From Siphonobacter sp. BAB-5405 (GTDB lineage Bacteria; Bacteroidota; Bacteroidia; Cytophagales; Spirosomataceae), in assembly GCF_002872335.1 (NCBI RefSeq), contig NZ_NJAG01000007.1, positions 62,001-126,000 of the forward strand: a DNA stretch of 64,000 bases. Direction: 5' to 3'. Under the pieces are notes generated by a model that worked only from the letters and a program-made list of their open reading frames with translations, did not search any database and was not told the origin of the DNA. This document shows positions 1-9,065 of the stretch, in pieces; positions within the stretch are counted from its first letter, which is position 1, and each line of letters opens with the position of its first letter. The translations under genes and the position numbers were made by a program.

Positions 1-374
1 AGAATGGTCGGGTAACTGGTGGCAATGCTACGGCCCTGCAAATCCTGTACGCCCTGATAGGAATCCCCGCGAGGAATAGCAATGGACAGGCGACACTTGG
101 AGAAGCCCAGTTTCTTGGCGATGTCCACGTTGCGGCCCGTTTCGACCTGAACGTTTTCGCCCACGATGCCGATATCTGCTACGCCATCTTCGACGTATCC
201 GGGAATATCATCATCGCGGAGAAATAGAAATTCGGCGGGAAAATTGCTGGACGTGGTTTTAAGCTTGCCGGCTTTGGAATCAAACTTGATTCCACATTCC
301 TTAAAAAGAGTAAGGGAGTCTTCGCTGAGGCGACCGGACTTTTGAACGGCTATACGGAGGAAATCTTGGCTCAT
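1..374 (-). CDS. hisG: ATP phosphoribosyltransferase, 5' part
   Basis: This is the N-terminal 124 codons of HisG, which condenses ATP and PRPP in the first step of histidine biosynthesis in the cytoplasm. Reading leftward from the ATG at 372-374 gives an opening MSQDFLRIAVQKSGRLSED, then a FLRDDDIPGYVEDGVADIGI stretch, typical of the periplasmic-binding-protein-like catalytic fold. The gene continues past base 1, so the C-terminal part cannot be judged. A hairpin (399-425) and a possible promoter (427-434) lie directly upstream, and the gene is divergent from the GNAT gene. It probably heads a his operon lying outside the window. Confidence 0.95.
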   Translation of the reverse strand, partial: MSQDFLRIAVQKSGRLSEDSLTLFKECGIKFDSKAGKLKTTSSNFPAEFLFLRDDDIPGYVEDGVADIGIVGENVQVETGRNVDIAKKLGFSKCRLSIAIPRGDSYQGVQDLQGRSIATSYPTI

Positions 375-398
375 GAGTAGATCTGCGACTTCGGGCTT

Positions 399-425
399 GG
401 GCCTAAAGCAAATACGATTAGGCCC
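399..425 (-). promoter_or_regulatory. Leader hairpin upstream of hisG
   Basis: An 8-bp perfect inverted repeat (gggcctaa / ttaggccc) with an 11-nt loop lies 25 bases before the hisG start. On the minus strand it would sit at the very 5' end of the mRNA. No U-run follows it, so it is not an obvious terminator. A regulatory role is a guess. Confidence 0.3.
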
Positions 426-426
426 G

Positions 427-434
427 CAAAATTA
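427..434 (-). promoter_or_regulatory. Candidate -7 box for hisG
   Basis: The minus strand reads TAATTTTG, an exact match to the Bacteroidota -7 consensus TAnnTTTG. It is placed for a start point near 420. No convincing -33 element was seen. Confidence 0.3.
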
Positions 435-638
435 GCTATTCGTCCGGAATAAGAATCATGCAGGAGCAAGGACTTTCACAAGCGGCAGTATTCTCTATTC
501 TCCGGGAGGATCTGATGCCTTGCCCGACGCTTTGACAGCGTCCAATTTCAGTATATATGGATACAGGAAATCCGATTTTTTTTCTTTGATTCGCTTTTGG
601 ACTGTTTGCTCAATTTTACTTCATTGGTATCCTAACGC

Positions 639-1091
639 ATGATTACGCTCCTTCGCACCAATTCTGAACACCCCGATTTCCGGACGCTGGTCACTTTACT
701 CGACCGCGAACTGCACCAGCGTGATGGTGAAGAACACGCCTTCTACGCCCAGTTCAATACAATTGACGCCATTGCTCACGTAATTGTTGCCTACGCTGAA
801 GGTAAGGCCGTAGGCTGCGGGGCGATTAAGTTCTTTGCTGAAGATACCACCGAGGTAAAACGGATGTTTGTGCATGCCGATTACCGCAGTCGGGGAGTGG
901 CTTCGCTGGTATTAAAGGAACTCGAAGCCTGGGCTCAGGAGCTGGGATTCACGGTCTGCGTACTCGAAACGGGCAAGCGACAACCCGAGGCTATCCGGCT
1001 ATATGAGAAAAACGGATACGTACCAACCCCAAACTATGGTCAATACATCGGTGTAGAAAACAGTGTTTGCTTCCGAAAAGAAATCCAGTGA
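639..1091 (+). CDS. GNAT family N-acetyltransferase
   Basis: A 150-residue single-domain GNAT acyltransferase that would transfer an acetyl group from acetyl-CoA to an unknown amine. The acetyl-CoA-binding motif A is visible at about residues 71-95 (VKRMFVHADYRSRGVASLVL, of the R/Q-x-x-G-x-A type), followed by the typical VLETGKRQPEAIRLYEKNGY end of the fold. The length fits the family. It stands alone, divergent from hisG, and is closed by a hairpin at 1094-1133. The substrate cannot be read from the sequence. Confidence 0.9.
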   Translation: MITLLRTNSEHPDFRTLVTLLDRELHQRDGEEHAFYAQFNTIDAIAHVIVAYAEGKAVGCGAIKFFAEDTTEVKRMFVHADYRSRGVASLVLKELEAWAQELGFTVCVLETGKRQPEAIRLYEKNGYVPTPNYGQYIGVENSVCFRKEIQ

Positions 1092-1093
1092 AA

Positions 1094-1133
1094 AATGATC
1101 GGCTTTTCAGGCTGATATGAGAAGCCGATCATT
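1094..1133 (+). terminator. Terminator after the GNAT gene
   Basis: A perfect 12-bp stem (aatgatcggctt / aagccgatcatt) starts three bases after the stop codon and is followed by gtttact. The U-tract is weak, but the position fits. Confidence 0.6.
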
Positions 1134-1280
1134 GTTTACTACACTAGGCAATAAGTATTGTTTTTCTTTCTTTTGATATTAATTTTAAAGGCTAATCGTT
1201 TTCCATGAAAATTGTTTTATTTTCATCGGATAAATAGACTAACGTCTACAATTTACCCCCAGAACACCCAACTTAAATCG

Positions 1281-2090
1281 ATGATTTCCTCTGCCAAGTC
1301 ATCTTTAATTATTTCTACCTATAACTGGCCAGAAGCACTCCGGTTTTGTTTGCAAAGTGTGGCGAATCAGAAGATTATGCCTGCCGAAGTAATCATTGCC
1401 GACGATGGTTCCGGTCCAGAAACCCGTGCGGTCATTGAGGCGATGCGGCCCTTACTTTTGGTTCCTCTTTTGCATATCTGGCACGAAGATCGGGGGTTTC
1501 GTAAAGCTGAAATTCTCAACAAAGCGGTTCAACATAGTTCAGGCGAATACCTCATCCAGGTAGACGGCGATGTCATTTTACATCCCTTCTTCATTCAGGA
1601 TCATCTGTTAGCTTCTGAACCAGGGGCCTTTGTTCGAGGAACCCGGGCCCGAATTACCGAAGCCCGAACATCGGAGTTACTTTCGAGTCTGGACGCTGCT
1701 TCCAGTTATCCATCGCTGCATGCCTTTTCTCCAGGTGTTTATAACCGGCTCAATGCCCTTCGGTTACCGTGGCTTCAATCGCTTGGGGAGCGAAAGGAAA
1801 TGAAAAGCCGCGATGTCAGAGGTAGTAATCTTGCCTTCTGGAAGGCCGACTTTGTTCGGGTAAATGGTTACAATAACGATTTGCAGGGCTGGGGACACGA
1901 AGATGAAGAATTAGCGGTCCGATTTATCAATAATGCAATCGTGAAAAAAATTGTGAAGCTCCGGGCCGTTCAGTTTCACCTGCACCACCAGGAACAACCC
2001 CGCGAACACGAACCTTTTCACGCCCACACAATTCAGAAGGCCATGTCTTCTAAAATTAAAACTTGTTCTAATGGATATGGCCGCGATTAA
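1281..2090 (+). CDS. Family 2 glycosyltransferase (first of a tandem pair)
   Basis: A 269-residue GT-A glycosyltransferase that would transfer a sugar from a nucleotide-sugar donor during surface polysaccharide or glycan synthesis. The N-terminal nucleotide-binding part contains IISTYNWPEAL, EVIIADDGS and the metal-binding QVDGD (DxD-type) motif. A C-terminal GWGHEDEELAVRF segment matches the galactosyltransferase-like 7C domain. I chose the ATG at 1281 because the IISTYNWP core begins about ten residues after it; upstream in-frame starts would add 23 residues with no domain. It overlaps the next gene by 20 bp, and the two proteins are clearly related along their whole length. The acceptor is unknown. 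Confidence 0.9.
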   Translation: MISSAKSSLIISTYNWPEALRFCLQSVANQKIMPAEVIIADDGSGPETRAVIEAMRPLLLVPLLHIWHEDRGFRKAEILNKAVQHSSGEYLIQVDGDVILHPFFIQDHLLASEPGAFVRGTRARITEARTSELLSSLDAASSYPSLHAFSPGVYNRLNALRLPWLQSLGERKEMKSRDVRGSNLAFWKADFVRVNGYNNDLQGWGHEDEELAVRFINNAIVKKIVKLRAVQFHLHHQEQPREHEPFHAHTIQKAMSSKIKTCSNGYGRD

Positions 2091-2919
2091 CTCCAATCAC
2101 CTCATCAAAACAACGCTTATCATTTCAACGTATAACTGGCCCCAGGCTCTACACCTCTGTTTGTTAAGCGTGAGTCGCCAGTCCGTTCTTCCGGATGAAG
2201 TAATTATTGCCGATGACGGCTCGACCCGTGAAACACGCGACCTGATCGAAATGATGCAGAAAACCTTTCCCGTACCTCTTCTACACGTCTGGCAGGAGGA
2301 TGAGGGTTTTCAGCTGGCCCGGATTCGTAACAAAGCTATTGCCCGATCTTCCCATGAGTATATCATTCAGGTAGACGGTGACCTGATTTTACACAAGCAC
2401 TTTGTGAAAGATCATCTGGAAATCAGTAAACCCGGAACCTTCGTGACGGGCAGTCGGGTGCTGATGAATAAAAAATTATCCGATAAGCTGATTCATGCAA
2501 AAAAAACCAGTACGGGTCTTCTGTGCCGGGGTCTGACAAATCATACCAATCGTTTTCAGATTCGTTTCCTGCGTAACTACTTCGCCGATCGTTACAAGGC
2601 CAATAATATCATGAAACTGCGAGGTTGTAATATGGCTTTCTGGCGAAAAGATCTTATTCAGGTCAACGGCTATAACGAAGATTTTTATGGCTGGGGAAGG
2701 GAGGATAATGAAATTGCGGCCCGCCTGGCCAATGCAGGCATCCGAAAAAGAGCCATCAAGTTTGGCGGAATTGTTTTTCACCTGTATCACCCCGAGAAAT
2801 GCCGGGAACACTGCGAGGAAAACGAACGACGACTTGCCCAGACCATTACCGATAAAATCACGTATTGTAGCCAAGGTGTCAATCAGTATACGTATGCACT
2901 TTCAGAGCTGTATGCCTGA
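2071..2919 (+). CDS. Family 2 glycosyltransferase (second of a tandem pair)
   Basis: A 282-residue paralogue of the preceding gene. Shared blocks include LIISTYNWPQAL, EVIIADDGST, a QVDGDLILH metal site and a GWGREDNEIAARL C-terminal motif (galactosyltransferase-like 7C). The start at 2071 lies inside the previous gene, and its stop overlaps the next start in a TGATG arrangement, so the three glycosyltransferases are probably translationally coupled. The middle (about residues 140-190) has diverged most from its neighbour, which suggests different acceptors after duplication. The exact sugar is not deducible. Confidence 0.9.
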   Translation: MDMAAINSNHLIKTTLIISTYNWPQALHLCLLSVSRQSVLPDEVIIADDGSTRETRDLIEMMQKTFPVPLLHVWQEDEGFQLARIRNKAIARSSHEYIIQVDGDLILHKHFVKDHLEISKPGTFVTGSRVLMNKKLSDKLIHAKKTSTGLLCRGLTNHTNRFQIRFLRNYFADRYKANNIMKLRGCNMAFWRKDLIQVNGYNEDFYGWGREDNEIAARLANAGIRKRAIKFGGIVFHLYHPEKCREHCEENERRLAQTITDKITYCSQGVNQYTYALSELYA

Positions 2920-3626
2920 TGAATTCCATTCCTTTAATTTCAGTAATTCTTGTGACCCATAATGCCGAAAAATGCTTGCAAGCTTGTCTGGACAGTATTT
3001 TTCGGCAAACGTATCCTTGCATTGAACTTATTATCATGGATGGGGCCAGCACCGACGCTACGGTATCCATTCTGGAAGCAAATACTGAAAAAATAACGTT
3101 CTGGCGAAGTGAAGAAGACCAGGGTATTTATGACGCCATGAACAAGGCTCTGGAGTATGTCCGGGGTGAGTGGGTGTATTTCATCGGAGCAGATGATGAG
3201 CTGACCCACGAATTTTCCAGCATGGCTCACGAATTAGTGGATTCCAGAACCATCTATTACGGAAGTGTCTGGAAGGATGGCAGAAAGTATCTAGGTAAAC
3301 TTTCCTCCTATCACCACGCCAAGACGGGGATTAATCACCAGGCCATACTTTATCCCGCTTCGATCTTTCAGCAATACCGATATGACCCGATGTATCCGAT
3401 TTCCGCCGATCATATTCTGAACATGTGGTGCTGGAAGGACACTGACTACCGTTTTGAATTCAGGGACTATGTCATTGCTACCTTTAATCACACGGGTATT
3501 TCTTCATTGAAAAAAGATATCCGCTTTGAAAAGAGAAAGGCTCAGTTCATTCTGGAAAACTACGGTGTCGTAATCTGGTTGCGATTCCTGTTTAAAAAGC
3601 TTAAGGCTTCCCTTTTCATGCTATAG
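2919..3626 (+). CDS. Family 2 glycosyltransferase (WcaA-like)
   Basis: A 235-residue GT2 enzyme of the short WcaA type. It opens with PLISVILVTHNAEKCLQAC, has an ELIIMDGASTDAT nucleotide-binding segment and a YFIGADDELT metal-binding stretch. It is less related to the two upstream glycosyltransferases than they are to each other. The start codon overlaps the upstream stop by one base (TGATG), so it is the last gene of a three-gene operon. It likely adds one sugar to a surface glycan or glycoprotein glycan. Confidence 0.9.
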   Translation: MNSIPLISVILVTHNAEKCLQACLDSIFRQTYPCIELIIMDGASTDATVSILEANTEKITFWRSEEDQGIYDAMNKALEYVRGEWVYFIGADDELTHEFSSMAHELVDSRTIYYGSVWKDGRKYLGKLSSYHHAKTGINHQAILYPASIFQQYRYDPMYPISADHILNMWCWKDTDYRFEFRDYVIATFNHTGISSLKKDIRFEKRKAQFILENYGVVIWLRFLFKKLKASLFML

Positions 3627-3763
3627 TGAAAAGTTTGATTACATGTCGTACTAATTGCCTCTGACCGCCCAGGCCCCTCCACGTGCCTCAACGTGGAATA
3701 CTCAGTTCATCTCTGCTCTCCCTGTACGAACTATTGCCCTTTAACTAGTACCCTAATCCCCTA

Positions 3764-4753
3764 ATGCTTTATTTCTGTACGCTATTTGATTCTGCCTACC
3801 TCTCCCGGGGACTGGCTCTGTATACGTCTTTAGAGGAACATTGCCCCAGCTTTCACCTCTACATACTCCCCTTCGATTCGCATGGTCAGCAGGTACTTGA
3901 GGCCTTATCCCTTCCACACGCCACCCTGATTAGCCTGACCGACTTCGAGAATGAAGAACTTCTGGCTGTCAAGGGCAGCCGTACTCGCGGCGAGTACTGT
4001 TGGACGTGTACGCCCTCGCTGCTTTCTTATTGTCTGCATACTTATAGTCTGGAGGCGTGTACCTACCTGGATGCCGACCTGCTCTTCTTTTCGGATCCGG
4101 GTGTGCTGATTCAGGAAATGGGTAAGGCTTCCGTACTCATCACTGAACATCGCTATAGTCCCGAGTATAATCAATCGGTATTGTGCGGCATCTATTGTGT
4201 CCAGTTCATGACTTTCAAACGTACGCCGGCAGGACTTCACGTGCTCAACTGGTGGAAAGACGCTTGTCTGGACTGGTGTTACCGTCGCTTTGAAGACGGC
4301 AAGTTTGGTGATCAGAAGTACCTCGATGACTGGACCACCCGCTTTGAAGGCGTGCATGTGCTCAAGCATCTGGGGGGTGGAGTGGCTCCCTGGAACAACA
4401 CGCGGTATGACTACCTTGAGTCGAACGATCAGGTCTGGGTGCGGGATTCTTCCGTAGCCAGTCCCCTCGTGTTTTACCATTTTCACGACTTTCGTTACTG
4501 CCAAGAAGAAACCTTCCGTTTAACCAATGAAGAGTACCGGCTCAGGAAAGAAGTCATTGCTCTGGTTTACAAACCTTATGTGAAAGCCTTACAGGCGGCG
4601 GCTCAACGCATCAGGCAGGCAGACCCAACCGCCTGCTTTCATGAACCTCCGTTCTCTCTGGACTGGTTGACAACGAATGCGGGCCGTAGAGTTACTTTTT
4701 TACTTAAGGGTTCCTATAAAAACTATCATAAACATACCAGACTCTGGCAGTAG
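3764..4753 (+). CDS. Glycosyltransferase, GT8-like nucleotide-diphospho-sugar transferase
   Basis: A 329-residue protein beginning MLYFCTLFDSAYLSRGLALY, a pattern found at the start of GT8-like and related GT-A transferases. A TYLDADLLFFSDP motif at about residues 99-110 is the expected DxD metal and nucleotide site. No signal peptide or membrane segment is seen. It is separated from the GT2 operon by 137 bp that hold only a weak 6-bp hairpin (3679-3696), so it may have its own promoter. It ends at a strong bidirectional terminator. The donor sugar is not identifiable. Confidence 0.8.
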   Translation: MLYFCTLFDSAYLSRGLALYTSLEEHCPSFHLYILPFDSHGQQVLEALSLPHATLISLTDFENEELLAVKGSRTRGEYCWTCTPSLLSYCLHTYSLEACTYLDADLLFFSDPGVLIQEMGKASVLITEHRYSPEYNQSVLCGIYCVQFMTFKRTPAGLHVLNWWKDACLDWCYRRFEDGKFGDQKYLDDWTTRFEGVHVLKHLGGGVAPWNNTRYDYLESNDQVWVRDSSVASPLVFYHFHDFRYCQEETFRLTNEEYRLRKEVIALVYKPYVKALQAAAQRIRQADPTACFHEPPFSLDWLTTNAGRRVTFLLKGSYKNYHKHTRLWQ

Positions 4754-4774
4754 CGGGCCTAGTCCTACCCAAAT

Positions 4775-4810
4775 GCAAAAGGGCCCCGTAAACAAACGGG
4801 GCCCTTTTGC
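4775..4810. terminator. Bidirectional terminator
   Basis: A perfect 15-bp stem (gcaaaagggccccgt and its complement) with a 6-nt loop sits between convergent genes ending at 4753 and 4849. It carries A/T runs within the arms on both sides, so it can serve both directions. Confidence 0.9.
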
Positions 4811-4848
4811 TGCCTGTCAGATTTAAACAAACAGATGTTATAGATCAT

Positions 4849-7800
4849 TTACAACGAGTTCACCATAATACGTCGGCTGGTGTGGAAGCCATCCGCGTCG
4901 ATCACCAGAATGAGCAAGCCCGAATTGTCCTGAATTTCGATGGTTTGCGTATCATCCAGTGAACCTATCTTTTTCTCCAGAATCGGGTGACCCGTCGGCG
5001 TGAACAAACGTACGGTTACATTTTTCAGACCTTTCAGCGTCTCCAGCGTTACGCGACCATTGGTCGAGGGATTAGGATAGATACTGATGTCCTGGCTTAA
5101 TGGATCCAGCACAAAATTGAGCGTACTGTTCTTGGCGGAATAACAAGAGAGCGTTCTACCCGAGGACAGGGTATACACCAGCTCCGACCGCACGGAATAA
5201 GTACCCGTAGCCGTAGCTTTAATGACGGCCTCGTCGGTGGTCAGTGAATCCGTCCCGCGTTTCCAGTAGAAGTTCTTTCCCGTACCTCCCGCCTGTAATT
5301 TATACGTACCTACTTTGGTAATGGTCGGTTCCGTCGGGAGCGGATTTACTTTCACAGTCAACACGTTCGAAACGGGCGATGTACAGCCAATGTTATCTGT
5401 CACCTGAGCGGTGTAGTTACCCGACTGTTGAACCGTAACGCGATTACCGGCATCGCTGGTACCTATCCAGGTATGCTTCAGGCTATTGTTGTTAGAGGTC
5501 AGCGTAACCGTACCGCCTTCGCAAAACTCCAACGCTCCCGAAGCCGTGATGGTTGGAGCAGCGGGCAGCGGACGCACACTAGTCGTAACCGCATCTGAGG
5601 TGGCAGACAAACAGTTGAATGTGTTTTTCGCTTGTACCGAAAAAGAACCTGCTTTTGAAATAATCAACGATTGACCCGTTTCACCCGTATTCCAAACGAC
5701 GGCAGCCTCTGAAGAAACGGCTTGCAGGGTTACACTCTTATCCTCGCAGAAGGTCGTTGATCCGACTACAGTGATCCTTGGTTTTTCCGGACGGGGATTC
5801 ACGGTTACGGTAACCGGATCGGATGAAGCCGATCCGCAACCAAACGCATCTTTCACGGTCACACTGTACGTACCGGCCTGCGTAGTTTGAATCGAAGAAC
5901 CAGAAGCTCCATTACTCCACTGATACGAAGCTGCCGTCACCGAAGACGCCAGCGTAACGGCCGCACCCGAACAGATCGCCGTTGGGCCCTGAGCCACTAC
6001 CGTAGGTTTCGCCGGTAAGGGGTGTACGGTTACTACTACTTTGTCAGAAGCATCCGAACGGCAGCCGTTGGCATTGACTGTATAAACCGTAAATTCACCG
6101 GATTCGCTTACCGTGATAGCCCGGCTATCTGACTGATTCGACCAGACGTAAGAGTTACCCTGACTAGCCGTAAGTGTTACATTTTTTCCATCGCAGAAAG
6201 CTACTGCTCCCGAAGCCGCAATGTTGGGTTTATCGGGTTTTGGAGAATACGACACGACAATGGCATTCGAAGCGAGGGATACACACCCATCGTTATCAAT
6301 GGACTGAGCCGTGTAACTGCCACCCTGCTTAACTGTTAAAGTAGCCGTATTGTCCTGGCTCGTATTCCAGCGGTAGTTGATTCCGTTGCTAGCCGCCAGC
6401 GTCACTTCCGTACCCGGACAAATGTCTTTGATTTTATCAGAGGTGGTAATCGTTGGAGCCGTGGGTAGGGTACCCATTGTTAAAACTAATGCCGAAGAAT
6501 TAAGCGACTCACAACCCGTAGTAGGGTCTTTTTCTTTCGCTGTGTACGAACCAGCCGTTTTCACGCTGATCGATGTCCCCGTTTCACCCGTACTCCACAC
6601 GTAATTTTTTCCGGCGGGAGCACTGAGCGTAGCCGCAGAACCAGGGCAAATGACTTTGGTAGAAGACGTAAGTGCCGGACCCGGTCCAGGTTCGGTCTGC
6701 GTAATTTGTACGGCGGCTGACGTAGGCGATTCACACCCATTGCCATCGTTAATGCGTACCGAATACGCACCAGGTTGATTTACCGTTATTGTTTTTCCAG
6801 TCTGTCCGTTGTTCCAGACGAAGATATTACCGCCTCCATTGGCTGTCAGCGTAACACGACTACCGACGCAAAAGGTTGTACTGTTTGCTACTACCGAAGG
6901 CGTACCGATGTCATTCGGTACAATAAAGGGCGGAGCAAACGCGGAATTTCCAATACCATCTTTCACGCGAGCGTAATAGGTTTTTCCGGATTGCCCGACA
7001 ATAGTACCATCGGTTTTATTATTCCCATCACTACTAATCCAATAGTATTGACCCGACCGACCAGCAATGCTCAGATTGAATTGATTTTTTGCCCGACAGG
7101 CAAACGTTACCTGCAACATATTCGCCGCTGCCTGCGGTTGTGAACTGGATAGGAAGTTAGAATTTACGATACTTTCGAACCAGGCCTGAGCGTGTTTTTT
7201 ATGATTTTCCGGGCCCGAAAAATGCCACAAATCAGCGGCATCGCGGGGGTTTTGAATATTATCCGTTTCGGGACCCGCAAAGCAGTTTCCGGCTTGTTGA
7301 ATGGCCATATTCTGTCCCTGAATTACACTGGCCCGGCTGGAGACCTGGGTTACCCCTGAAGGATACATCGATGCCCGGGCAATCATCCAGGAAACGTTTT
7401 TTCCACCCAGGTCAGACCTCGATTTATCAATTACGGTCTTGATCTGATTATAGTAGGTCTGAGCGGCGGTTCCATTCAAGCCATCCCATTCGCCCTGATG
7501 CCACAAAACAGAACGTACGCCCGTCAGATTCGTATAATATTGTAAGGAAATCCGTAAGTTGGCATAGGGCATACCCGCCGGCATGGGGGTCTTATCAGCA
7601 AAGGGGAAATAGGTTGTTTTGCCCTGAGCACTCTCGGCCCAGTTGTAAGCTCCTGTGGCAGAGTAGGCTGAATTAATAAACAGGACGGGTACGTTAAGAC
7701 GAGCCGTTAACAAATCACCCAAATGCCCCCAATGCCAGGCCGTTTGCCCGTACGGAGCATACAATTCATTCTGGGTCATTTTTTTAAAGACCGGAAAAGC

Positions 7801-8298
7801 TGAACCGGGGTCCTGATTACTCTCACCGTTATTGCTGAAATTGGAAATAACATTGATCCGATCATCTTGCGGGGCGGGCGAATCATTTTGTTCGGTTCGT
7901 CCCTGAGCGTTCGACTGTCCAGCAATCACAAACACCTCTCCTACCCCAACGCGTTCGAGCGTAGTGCTCTCCAGAACGTTGCCCCCTGACAGGGCCCGAA
8001 CTTCCACATTATACCAGCCACCACTTACGAAGACTGTTCCCTGGAAGTTACCACTACCTGCGGCTATTGGCGTCCAATTGGTGGTCACGCCGCCGTTCCG
8101 GGCGACAAAACGAGCTTCAATCCGTTCGGCATTATTGCTGAAACTACCCGCTACCGTGACATTAGCCGAATTGCCATTGTTGCGTTGAAAAACAATGCGT
8201 TCAACGGGGAAAGTAATTTTTAATTGACTAAAAGCCGAGGTTGAAAACGCTAGACAGCAAAGGGAAAGGCCATACTTAAAAATAGATTTTAATGTCAT
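4849..8298 (-). CDS. Secreted SGNH/sialate-O-acetylesterase-like protein with Ig-like repeats and T9SS sorting domain
   Basis: About 1149 residues. An N-terminal signal peptide (MTLKSIFKYGLSLCCLAFST...SAFSQ) precedes a beta-rich region. A sialate-O-acetylesterase-like SGNH hydrolase domain follows, with VFVIAGQSNAQGR (nucleophile Ser), LWHQGEWDG and a DLWHF segment that can supply the catalytic His. From about residue 470 there are seven complete repeats of about 80 residues, each with a FC.G..VTL start and a GC.S end, so probably one disulfide each, and a degenerate eighth. The C-terminus (SIYPNPSTNGRVTLE...) is a type A Por/T9SS sorting domain. It is therefore exported across the outer membrane and attached to the surface or released. 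The likely role is deacetylation of a polysaccharide. The start at 8298 was chosen because it puts the signal peptide at the N-terminus; ATGs at 8316 and 8322 are alternatives. Confidence 0.9.
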   Translation of the reverse strand: MTLKSIFKYGLSLCCLAFSTSAFSQLKITFPVERIVFQRNNGNSANVTVAGSFSNNAERIEARFVARNGGVTTNWTPIAAGSGNFQGTVFVSGGWYNVEVRALSGGNVLESTTLERVGVGEVFVIAGQSNAQGRTEQNDSPAPQDDRINVISNFSNNGESNQDPGSAFPVFKKMTQNELYAPYGQTAWHWGHLGDLLTARLNVPVLFINSAYSATGAYNWAESAQGKTTYFPFADKTPMPAGMPYANLRISLQYYTNLTGVRSVLWHQGEWDGLNGTAAQTYYNQIKTVIDKSRSDLGGKNVSWMIARASMYPSGVTQVSSRASVIQGQNMAIQQAGNCFAGPETDNIQNPRDAADLWHFSGPENHKKHAQAWFESIVNSNFLSSSQPQAAANMLQVTFACRAKNQFNLSIAGRSGQYYWISSDGNNKTDGTIVGQSGKTYYARVKDGIGNSAFAPPFIVPNDIGTPSVVANSTTFCVGSRVTLTANGGGNIFVWNNGQTGKTITVNQPGAYSVRINDGNGCESPTSAAVQITQTEPGPGPALTSSTKVICPGSAATLSAPAGKNYVWSTGETGTSISVKTAGSYTAKEKDPTTGCESLNSSALVLTMGTLPTAPTITTSDKIKDICPGTEVTLAASNGINYRWNTSQDNTATLTVKQGGSYTAQSIDNDGCVSLASNAIVVSYSPKPDKPNIAASGAVAFCDGKNVTLTASQGNSYVWSNQSDSRAITVSESGEFTVYTVNANGCRSDASDKVVVTVHPLPAKPTVVAQGPTAICSGAAVTLASSVTAASYQWSNGASGSSIQTTQAGTYSVTVKDAFGCGSASSDPVTVTVNPRPEKPRITVVGSTTFCEDKSVTLQAVSSEAAVVWNTGETGQSLIISKAGSFSVQAKNTFNCLSATSDAVTTSVRPLPAAPTITASGALEFCEGGTVTLTSNNNSLKHTWIGTSDAGNRVTVQQSGNYTAQVTDNIGCTSPVSNVLTVKVNPLPTEPTITKVGTYKLQAGGTGKNFYWKRGTDSLTTDEAVIKATATGTYSVRSELVYTLSSGRTLSCYSAKNSTLNFVLDPLSQDISIYPNPSTNGRVTLETLKGLKNVTVRLFTPTGHPILEKKIGSLDDTQTIEIQDNSGLLILVIDADGFHTSRRIMVNSL

Positions 8299-8430
8299 AG
8301 CATAGTGCCTATTCATGTACACAATGGTTGTTAATCTGGGAATAAAAACTCGTAAATATAAAAATCAAGAGAAACGCTAAACCTTAATCCTAGGGAGAAA
8401 CCCGTATTTTGGCAGATTGTTTAAGATTAT

Positions 8431-8832
8431 TTAACAAACGGTCTGTCCGGTTGACGACCCCTTAGAGCGGGTAAATAAATACTGTTTTACGAACACAACT
8501 CCGGTAATTCCCAGCGTATAAGCGATCAAATCCGTATACAGAAAGCCTTGGCCTAACAGGAGCTTCCCTGGCAGTGTCGACCGGAGTTGTACGAGCCAGG
8601 AAGCTTGCCAAAGCTGACTGAATTCAACGGCATAGCTGATTAGTAAAGCGACCAGGGCCAGTCGAAAGGTTCTGGCTTTTGGAGTCAGCAGGTGCAGCCC
8701 CCAGAATACCGCTACGGCCCACAGTGCATCTCCCGTAGCCAGAGGCACAAAGGATAAACGCCTGCCAATCAGACCTAACGTGATGGTTATGAGCAATAAA
8801 ACCAGGTACGCTGCCCGACTAGATTTAATCAT
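8431..8832 (-). CDS. DUF2809 family membrane protein
   Basis: A 133-residue integral membrane protein with about four hydrophobic helices. The pattern FVPLATGDALWAVAVFW near residue 28 and SYAVEFSQLW in the middle are typical of the DUF2809 family, whose function is unknown. Its ATG overlaps the stop of the upstream DUF3820 gene by 4 bp (ATGA), so the two are co-transcribed and translationally coupled. Confidence 0.8.
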   Translation of the reverse strand: MIKSSRAAYLVLLLITITLGLIGRRLSFVPLATGDALWAVAVFWGLHLLTPKARTFRLALVALLISYAVEFSQLWQASWLVQLRSTLPGKLLLGQGFLYTDLIAYTLGITGVVFVKQYLFTRSKGSSTGQTVC

Positions 8833-9065
8833 CGCTGAAAAGTCTGAGCTTCGTTTAATAAATACTCAAGTCCATTGAGCTTAATTTCGTAGATGGACTG
8901 AAGCAATACACCTAACCTGCCTTCCGGAAAGCCCTTGCGGGCAAACCACTCCAGGTAAGAGACAGGCAACTGTCTGAGGAGCTGCCCCTTGTGCTTTCCA
9001 TAAGGCATCCGATAGGTTAGCAGTTGTTGAAATAACTGGGCATTTGCTTGAGGTAATTCTTCCAT
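8829..9065 (-). CDS. DUF3820 family small protein
   Basis: A 78-residue soluble protein containing YRMPYGKHKGQLLRQLPVSY and LEWFARKGFPEGRLG, the hallmark of DUF3820, a small family sometimes labelled as quorum-regulated virulence factor. Its length is normal. It is the first gene of a two-gene unit with the DUF2809 gene, overlapping by 4 bp. The biochemical role is unknown. Confidence 0.8.
   Translation of the reverse strand: MEELPQANAQLFQQLLTYRMPYGKHKGQLLRQLPVSYLEWFARKGFPEGRLGVLLQSIYEIKLNGLEYLLNEAQTFQR

Noticed and set aside
3905-4504. 199-codon antisense frame within the GT8-like gene
   Set aside because: It is a shadow frame; the plus-strand gene has family motifs.
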